Shown here one piece after another: positions 44,940-54,059 of a DNA stretch of 64,000 nt. Numbering within the stretch: the first letter of the stretch is position 1; each line of letters opens with the position of its first letter. The notes below the pieces were generated by a model. It searched no databases and was not told where the DNA came from. It worked only from the letters and a program-made list of their open reading frames with translations. The DNA is from Marinomonas sp. SBI8L (GTDB lineage: Bacteria > Pseudomonadota > Gammaproteobacteria > Pseudomonadales > Marinomonadaceae). The translations under genes were made by a program, and so were the position numbers. Where the stretch lies: contig NZ_JSEO01000001.1 of NCBI RefSeq assembly GCF_001624705.1, positions 1-64,000 on the forward strand. The letters run 5' to 3'.

Positions 44940-45176
44940 TCAAGCCGCTTTTAAATTAGCTTGAATTTCAAGCAAAGCTTTCGTGGCAATCGGGTTTAAA
45001 TCTTCTGCAAACTCTTCCATATTAGCGCAGATTTTTTGGCGCATAGGTAAAGCCCAGAATGCGGTGATATGGGTAACTACCTTTTTCACACAATCTTCTT
45101 CGGTTGAACCTATACCTATGTTTGAGGCAATTTGGTTCGCCATTTTAATTAGATGGCTTAATTCATTTTCACTCAT
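44940..45176 (-). CDS. fdsD: Formate dehydrogenase delta subunit
   Basis: The 78-residue protein matches FdsD, the small accessory subunit of NAD-dependent molybdenum formate dehydrogenases: IKMANQIASNIGIG at about 10-23 and HITAFWALPMRQKI at about 36-49 are its typical segments. FdsD helps maturation or stability of the complex. It is last in the operon, 28 bp after fdhD, with GAGG before the start. Confidence 0.88.
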   Translation of the reverse strand: MSENELSHLIKMANQIASNIGIGSTEEDCVKKVVTHITAFWALPMRQKICANMEEFAEDLNPIATKALLEIQANLKAA

Positions 45177-45204
45177 GTTAAATCCTCTGTTTCATGGTCA
45201 CGCC

Positions 45205-46038
45205 TTAGGCATCAACCGCTTGCACATATACGACTTGTCTTTGGGGTCTCACAAAACCAATCAAATTCATATTGGCTTGTTTCGCTAAAGTAATGGCCAT
45301 CTTGGTTGGCGCAGAGACTGCCACCAAGGTGTGAATACCACATTTAGCGGCCTTAGAAACCATTTCAAAGCTGGCTCGACTTGATACCAACACAAAACCA
45401 GCCAATTTATCCTCTTGCTTATTTCGAGCAATCGCACCTAACAACTTATCAAGGGCATTGTGCCTTCCCACATCTTCTCGAATAGAAACCAGCTCAGCAT
45501 TGTCATCAAATAAGGCTGCAGCATGTACAGCACCACATTGGGATTGAATCTGCTGCGACCCTTTTAACTTAGCCGCCGCTTTTTCAATTAGCTGATAACT
45601 TGGCATCGGGTGCGCATCTCGTATGGCAACATCAGGCTGCACTGCGGTTAATGACTCTAACCCACAGATACCGCAACCGGTACGACCACTTAGCTGCCTG
45701 CGCCTTTGTTTTAGATTTACAAAAGCCTCGGTCGCTATCTCCATACGCACTTCAATGCCTAACTCAGATTCCACCAACTCTAGACTACGCAACTGTTTTG
45801 TTGAAGTCAGAATGCCTTCGGTCAAGCTAAAACCCATTGCAAAGTCAGCTAGATCCTGAGGTGTTAGCATCATCACCGCATGGCTAATGCCGTTATACAC
45901 CAATGCCACCGCCACTTCTTCTGCAATCCAATCACTTTGTGCGAGTTCACCCTCTGGGTTACGCACTATCACACTTTCTTCATGAGTCGCTTGTACAGCT
46001 AGCTGCTCTGATAAATTGCCGGACTGATTTGCTTGCAA
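45205..46038 (-). CDS. fdhD: Formate dehydrogenase accessory sulfurtransferase FdhD (FdsC)
   Basis: The 277-residue protein matches FdhD, which passes sulfur from IscS to the molybdenum cofactor and so is essential for formate dehydrogenase activity. The conserved Cys pair lies in GRTGCGICG (C122, C125); further marks are ADFAMGFSLTEGIL (about 64-77) and VREDVGRHNALDKLLG-like sequence (SIREDVGRHNALDKLLGAI). The start codon appears to be TTG at 46038 with GAGG about 12 bases upstream; the first internal ATG would remove conserved sequence. It lies between fdsA and fdsD in one operon. Confidence 0.92.
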   Translation of the reverse strand: MQANQSGNLSEQLAVQATHEESVIVRNPEGELAQSDWIAEEVAVALVYNGISHAVMMLTPQDLADFAMGFSLTEGILTSTKQLRSLELVESELGIEVRMEIATEAFVNLKQRRRQLSGRTGCGICGLESLTAVQPDVAIRDAHPMPSYQLIEKAAAKLKGSQQIQSQCGAVHAAALFDDNAELVSIREDVGRHNALDKLLGAIARNKQEDKLAGFVLVSSRASFEMVSKAAKCGIHTLVAVSAPTKMAITLAKQANMNLIGFVRPQRQVVYVQAVDA

Positions 46039-46142
46039 AACGGGTTCGCCTCTTTTCTAGTGAATAAGTGAGAAGTATGAAGGACTTATCTTAAAGGTGT
46101 AAGCCCTTAAAACATAAGCCCTTCATAACATGTCACCTAAAC

Positions 46143-49034
46143 TTATTTATCAATAAAGGCGATTTGCTGCTCAGTAAACTCAGCAAATTGGTTTTGCCAT
46201 TCTGAGCTAGCTGTCTCACTAATCAATTTATCCACTTGTACTGCGGTTACCTTGTACTCAGGACAGTTAGTCGCCCAATCCGAGTTATCTGTGGTTATCA
46301 CGTTCGCACCCGTTTCTGGGTGGTGGAAAGTGGTATAAACCACACCTGGCTGCATACGATCAGAGACAAGCGCTCTTAGATGAGTATCACCGGCACGACT
46401 GGCAAGAGAGACTAAATCGCCCGTGTTAATACCTCTGTCTTCTGCATCCTGAGGATGGATTTCTAAGGTATCTTCACCATGCCAAGATGAGTTCTCGGTA
46501 CGACGAGTCTGCGCCCCTACATTGTATTGAGACAAGATACGACCTGTGGTCAACAAGAGCGGGAAGCGACGTGTCACCTTCTCTTCTGTTGGCACATATT
46601 CAGTCAATGCAAAGAAACCTTTACCGCGAACAAAACCATCCACGTGCATGATAGGCGTACCATATGGTGTCTCATCATTACATGGCCATTGTAGCGAACC
46701 TTCTTCGTCCAAACGCTCGTAAGTCACGTTAGAGAAAGTCGGTGTCAGCGCTGCAATTTCCGCCATAATTTCAGAAGGATGCTCATAATGCATTTCATAA
46801 CCTAAAGCTTTAGAAAGGCCCAAGGTGACTTGCCAATCTTCAAGACCCGGCATAGGTGGCATCACTTTACGTACTGGCGAAATACGACGTTCAGCATTGG
46901 TGAAAGTACCATTCTTCTCAAGGAAACTTGTACCCGGTAAGAAGACATGAGCAAACTTAGCGGTCTCGTTCAAGAAGATATCCTGAACAATCAAACACTC
47001 CATATTACGTAAAGCGGCTTCTACGTGTTTTGTGTTTGGATCAGACTGCGCAATATCCTCACCCTGAACATACAAACCTTTATAGCTGCCTTCTACTGCG
47101 GCATCTAACATGTTGGTGATACGGTAACCCGGCTCTGGATCCAGCTTCACTTTCCAAGCATCTTCGAAAAGATCACGTACCGCTTGTCCAGAAATATGAC
47201 GATAGCCAGGTAGCTCATGCGGGAAAGATCCCATGTCGCACGAACCCTGTACGTTGTTCTGACCACGTAGCGGGTTAACACCCACACCATCACGGCCAAC
47301 GTTACCTGTTAGCATGGCAAGGTTTGCAATCCCCATTACGGTAGATGATCCTTGGCTGTGCTCAGTCACACCTAGACCATAGTAGATAGAACCATTACCG
47401 CCGGTAGCATAAAGACGTGCCGCACCGCGAATATAGGCCGCTGGAATACCGGTAAATTGTTCTGTGTTTTCAGGTGAATGACGCTCATCTGAGATGAAGT
47501 TTTTCCACTCATGGAAAGCTTCTGTTTCACAACGTTCTGCAATAAAGTCAGCGGCTTCTAGCCCTTCATTCACGATAACGTGAGCCATAGCATTCACAAA
47601 TGCTACGTTTGTTCCCGGCATTAGCTGCAAATGGTAATCCGCATTCACATGAGGGCCATTTACCAAGTCGATGCTACGTGGATCAACCACAATCAGCTTA
47701 GCCCCTTCACGGATACGTTTTTTCATACGTGAACCGAATACTGGGTGAGCATCGGTTGGGTTAGCACCAATGACCATGATGACATCAGTTTTTTCAACCG
47801 AATCAAATGTCTGTGTACCTGCTGATTCACCAAGGGTGGTTTTCAATCCAAAGCCAGTTGGCGAGTGACAAACACGGGCACAAGTATCGACATTGTTATT
47901 ACCAAAGGCTGCACGAACCAGTTTTTGAACCAGGTAAGTTTCTTCATTGGTACAACGAGATGAGGTAATACCACCTACCGAATTGCGACCGTATTTCTCT
48001 TGAATGCCTTTAATGCGAGTCGCGGCAACATCAAATGCCTCTTCAAAAGACACTTTACGCCATGGCTGATCAATCGAATCACGAACCATAGGCGAAGTAA
48101 TTCTGTCTTGGTGAGTGGCATAACCAAAGGCAAATCGACCTTTCACGCAAGAGTGACCACGGTTGGCTTTACCGCCTTTCCAAGGTGTCATACGAATGAC
48201 TTCATCACCCTTCATGTCAGCCTTAAAGGCGCAACCTACACCACAATAAGCACAGGTAGTAATCACTGAATGCTCAGGCTGTCCTTTATCGATAATCGAG
48301 GTTTCCATCAAGGTTGCCGTTGGGCAGGCTTGCACACAGGCACCACAAGAAACACAGTCAGAATCCATAAAGGCATCATCTTGACCCGGAGATACTTTCG
48401 ATTCAAAACCACGAGAAGAAATGGTTAAGGCAAATGTGCCTTGCGTTTCTTCACAGGCACGCACACATCGATTACAAACAATACATTTGCTCGCATCGAA
48501 GGTGAAATAAGGGTTAGAAGTATCTTTCTTCTCATCTAAGTGAGTATGGCTTGGAATCGCGCTTTGCCCTGTGTAACGAACATTACGTAAGCCAACCGCA
48601 CCTGCCATATCTTGTAGTTCACAGTCGCCATTAGCAGGACAGGTCAAACAATCCAATGGGTGATCAGAGATATAAAGCTCCATCACATTGCGGCGTAATT
48701 TACCGATTTTATCGTTTTGTGTTTTAACTTCCATGCCAGCTTCTGCCGGTGTGGTACAAGAAGCAGGAAAGCCACGACGACCTTCAATTTGTACCAAACA
48801 AATACGACAAGAACCAAAGGCTTCTAAGGAATCGGTCGCACAAAGCTTAGGAATATTAATACCTGCCATAGCGGCAGCATGCATAACAGAGGTACCTTCA
48901 GGTACACGCACTTCATTACCATCAATACTCAGGCTGATAAGCTCAGCGTCTGGCGTTGGATCGAAGGTCGCCGGCGGCGTACCGTAATCAATCTCGCTAT
49001 CAAGGTCAGTTCTTGGATCAAAAAAATGTAACAT
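46143..49034 (-). CDS. fdsA: NAD-dependent formate dehydrogenase alpha (catalytic) subunit
   Basis: From ATG 49034 (MLHFFDPRTD...) the subunit has 963 residues and holds the molybdenum active site plus an N-terminal iron-sulfur module. Clusters: [2Fe-2S] C65, C76, C79, C93; a NuoG-like site with H125, C129, C132, C138; two [4Fe-4S] sets, C184-C194 and C227-C237; and a further one at C261, C264, C268, C296. The Mo ligand is the Cys in VDTCARVCHSPTG. It oxidises formate to CO2 and sends electrons through the clusters to FdsB. The chosen start is 1 bp after the fdsB stop codon; the longer frame to 49100 would overlap fdsB by 62 bp. Confidence 0.94.
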   Translation of the reverse strand: MLHFFDPRTDLDSEIDYGTPPATFDPTPDAELISLSIDGNEVRVPEGTSVMHAAAMAGINIPKLCATDSLEAFGSCRICLVQIEGRRGFPASCTTPAEAGMEVKTQNDKIGKLRRNVMELYISDHPLDCLTCPANGDCELQDMAGAVGLRNVRYTGQSAIPSHTHLDEKKDTSNPYFTFDASKCIVCNRCVRACEETQGTFALTISSRGFESKVSPGQDDAFMDSDCVSCGACVQACPTATLMETSIIDKGQPEHSVITTCAYCGVGCAFKADMKGDEVIRMTPWKGGKANRGHSCVKGRFAFGYATHQDRITSPMVRDSIDQPWRKVSFEEAFDVAATRIKGIQEKYGRNSVGGITSSRCTNEETYLVQKLVRAAFGNNNVDTCARVCHSPTGFGLKTTLGESAGTQTFDSVEKTDVIMVIGANPTDAHPVFGSRMKKRIREGAKLIVVDPRSIDLVNGPHVNADYHLQLMPGTNVAFVNAMAHVIVNEGLEAADFIAERCETEAFHEWKNFISDERHSPENTEQFTGIPAAYIRGAARLYATGGNGSIYYGLGVTEHSQGSSTVMGIANLAMLTGNVGRDGVGVNPLRGQNNVQGSCDMGSFPHELPGYRHISGQAVRDLFEDAWKVKLDPEPGYRITNMLDAAVEGSYKGLYVQGEDIAQSDPNTKHVEAALRNMECLIVQDIFLNETAKFAHVFLPGTSFLEKNGTFTNAERRISPVRKVMPPMPGLEDWQVTLGLSKALGYEMHYEHPSEIMAEIAALTPTFSNVTYERLDEEGSLQWPCNDETPYGTPIMHVDGFVRGKGFFALTEYVPTEEKVTRRFPLLLTTGRILSQYNVGAQTRRTENSSWHGEDTLEIHPQDAEDRGINTGDLVSLASRAGDTHLRALVSDRMQPGVVYTTFHHPETGANVITTDNSDWATNCPEYKVTAVQVDKLISETASSEWQNQFAEFTEQQIAFIDK

Positions 49035-49035
49035 A

Positions 49036-50619
49036 TTACTGGCCTGCCTCTTGATTGTTTGATGGTTTTTGGAAGTCTTCGCCAAAATGCTCAAGCGCAC
49101 TTTGTACAGGGAAAGGTGTCATACCACCCATGGCACATAGAGAGCCAGACACCATGGTGTCGCATAAGTCTTCTAACAGCTCTAAGTTGTCATCTCGGTT
49201 TTCATCGGCACGAATACGATCGATTACTTCGACTCCACGGGTCGAACCAATACGACAAGGCGTACACTTACCACATGATTCTTCAACACAGAATTCCATA
49301 GAGAAACGTGCTTGTTCTAACATGTCGACTGTGTCATCAAAGGCCACTAAACCACCGTGACCCAATACAGCACCTTCGGCAGATAAGGCTTCATAATCCA
49401 TTTCTAGATGCCATTGAGATTCAGGCAGATAAGCCCCTAATGGACCACCAGACTGAACAGAGCGCATAGGTCTGCCAGAACGAGTACCCCCACCAAAATC
49501 AAATAAAAGCTCTTTCATTGTGATACCAAAAGCCGTCTCAACAAGCCCAGGGTATTTCAGGTTACCTGCTAGCTGGAAAGGCATGGTGCCACGAGAGCGC
49601 CCCATCCCAAACTCTTGGTAGAACTTACCGCCTTTAGCCAAAATAATGGCAATGGTCGATAAAGATAAAACGTTGTTTACAACGGTAGGTTGTCCAAACA
49701 AACCTTCAATAGCAGGTAGTGGTGGCTTAGGTCGAACCATGCCGCGCTTACCTTCTAGGCTTTCCATCAAGGCCGTTTCTTCACCGCAGATATAAGCCTT
49801 GGCACCAATGCGCACTTCTAGGTGGAAAGTTTTACCACTGTCGAGAATGTTTTCGCCAAGGTAGCCATTTTGCTCTGCCACTTGAATGGCTTCGTTCAAA
49901 ATATCTTTTGCGTGAGGGTATTCTTCACGTAGGTAGATGTAACCTTGAGTCGCTTCAACCGCAAGACCTGCGATCGTCATGCCTTCGATTAAGGCAAAAG
50001 GGTCAGCTTCCATTTGCAAACGGTCAGCAAAGGTACCTGAGTCACCTTCGTCCGCATTACAAATAATGTATTTTTGCTCTGCTGGCGTATTTAATACGGT
50101 TTGCCATTTAATGCCTGTTGGGAAAGCGGCACCACCACGGCCACGAAGACCAGAGTCTTTTACTTCGTCGACTAGGGCTTGCGAGCTCATATCTAACGCA
50201 CGTACTAAACCGTCATAGCCATGAGTACTCTTATAGTCAGTCAGGCTTACAGGGTCGATAATGCCGGCACGGGCAAAAGTCAGACGCTGCTGCTTTTTCA
50301 GATATTCAATCTCTTCCGTTAAACCTAAGTACAAAGGGTGCGCTTGGCGATCACTTGGAGAGGCATTATTCAAAAGACCCGCTTCGATCAGACTAGGCAA
50401 ATCTTTAGGTGCAACTGGGCCATAAGCAACACGTCCTTCTGGGGTGTCTACTTCAACCATTGGCTCTAACCAGAAAAGGCCACGAGAACCATTACGTACC
50501 AAATCAACAACCGTATCTTGCTCGGCTGCTAACTGAGTTAATTTTTTACTAACACGTTCTGCACCAACAGACAGGGCAGCAGAATCACGGGGGATAAAGA
50601 CTTTCACAATCGCCGTCAT
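49036..50619 (-). CDS. fdsB: NAD-dependent formate dehydrogenase beta subunit (NADH/FMN site)
   Basis: The 527-residue protein resembles NuoF with an extra N-terminal domain (about 1-110). It has the FMN/NADH site (LRGRGGAAFPTGIKW, ICNADEGDSGTFADR, GAKAYICGEETALMES) and the [4Fe-4S] motif ESCGKCTPCR (C449, C452, C455, plus C495). It transfers electrons from formate to NAD+. The start has GGAGG, which overlaps the end of fdsG 1 bp upstream, so translation is coupled. fdsA follows after 1 bp. Confidence 0.94.
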   Translation of the reverse strand: MTAIVKVFIPRDSAALSVGAERVSKKLTQLAAEQDTVVDLVRNGSRGLFWLEPMVEVDTPEGRVAYGPVAPKDLPSLIEAGLLNNASPSDRQAHPLYLGLTEEIEYLKKQQRLTFARAGIIDPVSLTDYKSTHGYDGLVRALDMSSQALVDEVKDSGLRGRGGAAFPTGIKWQTVLNTPAEQKYIICNADEGDSGTFADRLQMEADPFALIEGMTIAGLAVEATQGYIYLREEYPHAKDILNEAIQVAEQNGYLGENILDSGKTFHLEVRIGAKAYICGEETALMESLEGKRGMVRPKPPLPAIEGLFGQPTVVNNVLSLSTIAIILAKGGKFYQEFGMGRSRGTMPFQLAGNLKYPGLVETAFGITMKELLFDFGGGTRSGRPMRSVQSGGPLGAYLPESQWHLEMDYEALSAEGAVLGHGGLVAFDDTVDMLEQARFSMEFCVEESCGKCTPCRIGSTRGVEVIDRIRADENRDDNLELLEDLCDTMVSGSLCAMGGMTPFPVQSALEHFGEDFQKPSNNQEAGQ

Positions 50620-50620
50620 A

Positions 50621-51190
50621 TTATTTTACCTCCGCTGGGTTCGCGCTAAACGCTAAAGGCACAGTGCGAAGCTCATCAACAATTTCATCAAATTGCTCTG
50701 CATCCATACGACCGTACACTTCATCACCCACACGAATCGCCGGTGAACAGGCGCAATTACCTAGGCAAAAAACAGGCTCTAGGGTAATTTCTTTATCCAT
50801 GGTGGTTTGATACCAATCAAGACCTAGGGCTGATTTAGCGTGAGCTTCAAGGTCACGACCGCCCATAGATTGGCAAGATTCTGCGCGGCATACTTCGATA
50901 ATATGACGACCACGAGGCTTGCTACTAAAATGATGATAGAAGGTCACCACACCATGCACTTCTGCACGAGAGATATTTAATGCTTTACCTATGATTGGCA
51001 ACGAGCTATCAGGCACATAGCCTAATTGATGCTGCACTTCATGCAATATAGGTAAAAGAGGACCGGGGATATCTTTGAGTTCAACGAGTATGCGACCCAC
51101 TACAGATTCAATCTCTGCTTGGTTCGCTAATCCTTGCCCATTTGAAGCCTGAGCTGCTTGCCCAGCGCCTTGCGTGTTAGCGTCTGTCAT
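50621..51190 (-). CDS. fdsG: NAD-dependent formate dehydrogenase gamma subunit
   Basis: The 189-residue protein resembles NuoE, a thioredoxin-fold [2Fe-2S] subunit. The four cluster Cys are in EVCRAESCQSMGG and FCLGNCACSPA. The segment LPILHEVQHQLGYVPDSSLP is also typical. A Gln/Ala-rich N-terminal tail of about 25 residues precedes the domain. It is first in the fdsGBA-fdhD-fdsD operon, divergent from the regulator gene at 51470. Confidence 0.92.
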   Translation of the reverse strand: MTDANTQGAGQAAQASNGQGLANQAEIESVVGRILVELKDIPGPLLPILHEVQHQLGYVPDSSLPIIGKALNISRAEVHGVVTFYHHFSSKPRGRHIIEVCRAESCQSMGGRDLEAHAKSALGLDWYQTTMDKEITLEPVFCLGNCACSPAIRVGDEVYGRMDAEQFDEIVDELRTVPLAFSANPAEVK

Positions 51191-51469
51191 ATGCCTGCCT
51201 TAACTAAACTAGCGGTTACTGACTTACCTTCTATCAAGCTAGTCAGGTCCACAAAAGTGAACCTGAATTTAGTTAATAGTCCGACTGGCATCAGTAAACG
51301 ACTATAAAGTGATTTTTTATCATTATTCTTATGATGTTTTATCTCATTTTGTTCTGCCCGATCAAAATAAAGATATGTACTTTTGTGCATATATAGCATT
51401 AAATATAGGCTAAATACTCACATAAACTCACTTTAGCACCCATAAGTGAACAACCAAATATGATTTTTT
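51191..51469. promoter_or_regulatory. Divergent promoter region, formate dehydrogenase operon and its regulator
   Basis: About 280 bp separate fdsG (minus) from the ModE-like regulator (plus). The left part includes a short minus-strand frame without family resemblance or ribosome-binding site. Sequence around 51385-51420 (TATATAGCATTAAATATAGG) is AT-rich and could hold promoters and regulator sites. No operator could be assigned. Confidence 0.45.
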
Positions 51470-52570
51470 ATGCATATTAATATTATTCCCCGCTGGGATT
51501 TCGAAAATGATGCAGGCGAACGCCTACATGAAAGCCTGCTGCCTTTGCTCTATCAGATTAATAAACAAGGAAAATTAACCGCTGCAGCAAAGGATTGTGA
51601 CCTCTCCTATCGCCATGCTTGGAACATATTAGAGAAGAGTGAAGCTTTTTTTGGAAAAGCATTAGTGGTGAAAGAAAAAGGCCGAGGAGCACAATTAACT
51701 CAATTAGGGCAAAAACTTTTATGGAGTAATCAGCGCATTGACGCCAGACTCCACCCAGAAATGGAAAGTTTTGCGACCGAGCTCAATGTCGAACTACAAA
51801 GCTTGCTCTCTAACCATGCTCCTGTGGTGCGTATTTATGCCAGCCATGGTTATGCGGTTGCCCTGATGACCCAATATGTTCGGGATTATCAGGTAGAGAT
51901 TCATTACCATGCGCCGCACCATGCTTTGATTGCACTCAATGAAGGCCGTTGCAGAATAGCAGGTTTCCACCAGCCTATCGGTCTAGAAGTCGACGTACAA
52001 AAGCGCCGTTATCAAGAATTACTCGACCCTAAACGCTTTGGCATTATTCGCTTTATTCGTCGCCAGCAGGGACTAATGTATAAAGAACAGGGCAACAAAG
52101 AAGATAGAAATAAAGACGAAAGCCAGGTTAGCAGCCCCGCATTTAATAGCATTCAAGACCTGAAACAAGGAGGTTATCGTTTTATAAACCGCCAACAAGG
52201 TTCGGGCACTCGTGAACTATTCGAGCAGCTATTACAGAACGAAAACATCTCACCAAAAGATATTCCTGGTATCGAAAACCAAGAGTTAACCCATAGCGCA
52301 GTGGCTGCCTATATTGCTTCAGGCATGGCAGATGTGGGCTTTGGTGTAGAAGCGGCCGCTAAACGTTTTGGATTAGCTTTTACTCCTATTATTGAAGAGT
52401 ATTACTTATGGGCTTACCCATTAGAAGCAGAGCAAGATGAGGATATTCAAGCCTTTATTGCAACACTTTCGAACCCTGAGTATCAGGCTCAAATCAACCA
52501 ACTACATGGTTATCAGTGCGAGCAAAGCGGCACGACTTCAAGCACAAATTGGTTATTTAAAGACAGTTAA
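51470..52570 (+). CDS. ModE-like/LysR-type regulator with molybdate-binding-like effector domain
   Basis: The 366-residue protein has an N-terminal ModE-type winged helix (about 18-85; LPLLYQINKQGKLTAAAKDCDLSYRHAWNILEKSE, then GRGAQLTQLG) and a C-terminal periplasmic-binding-like domain (about 100-355; NRQQGSGTRELFEQLL, HSAVAAYIASGMADVGFGVE) like the molybdate/tungstate-binding family (COG1910 type). It is divergent from the formate dehydrogenase operon, whose enzyme needs molybdenum cofactor, so it likely controls that operon in response to formate or molybdate; the ligand is inference. A variable linker of about 25 charged residues interrupts the domain near residue 205-225. Confidence 0.82.
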   Translation: MHINIIPRWDFENDAGERLHESLLPLLYQINKQGKLTAAAKDCDLSYRHAWNILEKSEAFFGKALVVKEKGRGAQLTQLGQKLLWSNQRIDARLHPEMESFATELNVELQSLLSNHAPVVRIYASHGYAVALMTQYVRDYQVEIHYHAPHHALIALNEGRCRIAGFHQPIGLEVDVQKRRYQELLDPKRFGIIRFIRRQQGLMYKEQGNKEDRNKDESQVSSPAFNSIQDLKQGGYRFINRQQGSGTRELFEQLLQNENISPKDIPGIENQELTHSAVAAYIASGMADVGFGVEAAAKRFGLAFTPIIEEYYLWAYPLEAEQDEDIQAFIATLSNPEYQAQINQLHGYQCEQSGTTSSTNWLFKDS

Positions 52571-52589
52571 TGGCGCAGTCTTATTTCTT

Positions 52590-52633
52590 CATTGTACCAG
52601 CCTCTTTAATATCAAAAACAGGCTGGTACAATG
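52590..52633 (+). terminator. 14-bp-arm hairpin after the ModE-like gene
   Basis: CATTGTACCAGCCT (52590-52603) and AGGCTGGTACAATG (52620-52633) are perfect complements with a 16-nt loop, starting 19 bp after the stop codon. A short T-run follows seven bases later. It is probably a terminator, though the loop is large. Confidence 0.6.
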
Positions 52634-52670
52634 ACGGCACTTTTTATCCAACTATTAAGCTATTAATTCT

Positions 52671-53021
52671 ATGAAGCACTCCAAAGTTACCCAAAAACTT
52701 AATCAAAAAGTCATCGCTGCCGTTGATGCAGTAGAAGCACAACTCTTTGCAGCCGTTGGAGCAGATAGCATAGAAGACAAAACAAAGGGCTTCTTAGGCA
52801 TTGTTTATGATGTGAATTTCAGCAACTTTCCAGCCAGCCTCGATGTACGCTGTTATTTTGAAGACGATACCGCACTTGCCAGCATGAAAGAGCAAGAAAA
52901 CCTGTTTCAAAAAAAGCTACACCAGCAGCTCTTTAAGCGTGCCATCATTTTAAAAAATGCCAGAAACAACCTGCACTTTTACGTGCAAGAGCCAGATGCC
53001 ATGTATGATTTAGAGGGGTAA
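52671..53021 (+). CDS. Conserved hypothetical protein, 116 residues
   Basis: I do not recognise a named family. The protein is soluble, mixed alpha/beta, with an N-terminal helix (KVTQKLNQKVIAAVDAVEAQLFAAVGA) and a C-terminal part ending HFYVQEPDAMYDLEG. Similar short proteins seem to occur in marine gammaproteobacteria, but no function comes to mind. The codon pattern looks coding, yet the ribosome-binding site is weak. It lies between the terminator of the regulator and an AT-rich gene. Confidence 0.6.
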   Translation: MKHSKVTQKLNQKVIAAVDAVEAQLFAAVGADSIEDKTKGFLGIVYDVNFSNFPASLDVRCYFEDDTALASMKEQENLFQKKLHQQLFKRAIILKNARNNLHFYVQEPDAMYDLEG

Positions 53022-53074
53022 GGTTTCAAAAATAAATAGTTTTAATACTGAACTTTTAACAAGGAAGAGTATAT

Positions 53075-53932
53075 ATGGAACATGGAAGTTTAAAAGAAGA
53101 TTGGATCTTCAAAACTATTCTCACACTTAGCTTTATTATTTCTCTTTTATCAACAATTATAATTGTTTCGAACAACCAGTATTACTTTTGCTCTGAAACA
53201 AATTGTTTTTCTAACTTACTAGTTATCTTCAAACTGCCTATAAGTATTTTTACAGGTGGCATGGCATTATCTGCATTAAGAGCTTTGATAGTACGCAGTC
53301 ACCAGACAGCAGTTCAAATTCATCTTACAATACAACAAAATTTGTTCAGTAATTACTACAAACACTTAGAAGAATTTGAGAAATACATAGAGTTAAATAC
53401 TGATAAATTAATTTTCTTCAGATCAAAAAGAGAGCTTCACTCCTATTTATTCCCTGACTCAAGAGAGAGCGGAATAAAGGAAAATAAGGAATTTATAAAC
53501 ATCGTAAACTCTCAAGTTTTGAATATTGAAAAACAGGTTATTTCACTAACATCTAATCCTTATCATTCAGAAAATGAAATTAGAGTTACTCTATCTAACA
53601 TTGACAAATCTCTATCAAAGTTAAGAGATATAGTTGGGATGAGAGTTAAAGAAGCGAGACACTTTAAACTATGTGAAAATAATATTGTTGATGCTGTAAG
53701 AATGGGATTCTGGGATCAAGTCTACGATAGAACTTACTTCACGTTAAATGCAATCGAAATGATTTCTAAATTTGAGCAAAGCTTTAAACCTATAGAAGCT
53801 CTAAATAAGATTTGTAATCACGATAGAAAGCAAGCGTGGCATTACAATGAGTCAGGCACTGAATACAACCTAGAAGCTGCAAAGAAAAGAATAAATGAAA
53901 TAACAAAGCTCAAGAGTTCATCTCAAATATAG
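53075..53932 (+). CDS. AT-rich two-helix membrane protein of unknown function
   Basis: The 285-residue protein has two membrane helices at the N-terminus (about 12-32 and 48-66), separated by a short loop with two Cys (FCSETNCF). A long helical cytoplasmic region follows, including coiled-coil-like stretches (about 80-190). No enzymatic motif is seen. AAGGAAG supports the start. Base composition is much more AT-rich than the formate genes next to it, which suggests transfer. Layouts of this kind (two helices plus a soluble tail) are found among uncharacterised accessory proteins and some phage-defence effectors, but nothing adjacent supports a defence role. Confidence 0.68.
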   Translation: MEHGSLKEDWIFKTILTLSFIISLLSTIIIVSNNQYYFCSETNCFSNLLVIFKLPISIFTGGMALSALRALIVRSHQTAVQIHLTIQQNLFSNYYKHLEEFEKYIELNTDKLIFFRSKRELHSYLFPDSRESGIKENKEFINIVNSQVLNIEKQVISLTSNPYHSENEIRVTLSNIDKSLSKLRDIVGMRVKEARHFKLCENNIVDAVRMGFWDQVYDRTYFTLNAIEMISKFEQSFKPIEALNKICNHDRKQAWHYNESGTEYNLEAAKKRINEITKLKSSSQI

Positions 53933-54000
53933 TCAAATAAAATAACCTTCAAATAGCAAACTAAGATCGATAAGTAAGTAATAGGGAAGTAATTAGATTT

Positions 54001-54040
54001 AATAAACCAGCTACAAAATTAACTTGTTAGCTGGTTTATT
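54001..54040. terminator. Bidirectional terminator hairpin
   Basis: AATAAACCAGCTA (54001-54013) and TAGCTGGTTTATT (54028-54040) form a perfect 13-bp stem around a 14-nt loop. It lies between the convergent membrane-protein and HbpS-like genes, with AT-rich flanks. Confidence 0.7.
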
Positions 54041-54059
54041 AAACAAGGACTCGTCTTAA

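Noticed and set aside
48688-48987. Plus-strand frame opposite the N-terminal iron-sulfur domain of FdsA
   Set aside because: Shadow of the cluster-binding domain; no support as a gene.
51187-51399. 70-residue minus-strand frame before fdsG
   Set aside because: It lies in the divergent promoter region, overlaps the fdsG start, and lacks a ribosome-binding site and recognisable family.
53075-53932. Phage-defence system built around the membrane protein
   Set aside because: No nuclease, ATPase, reverse transcriptase or sensor gene adjoins it; neighbours are housekeeping or regulatory genes with separate terminators.
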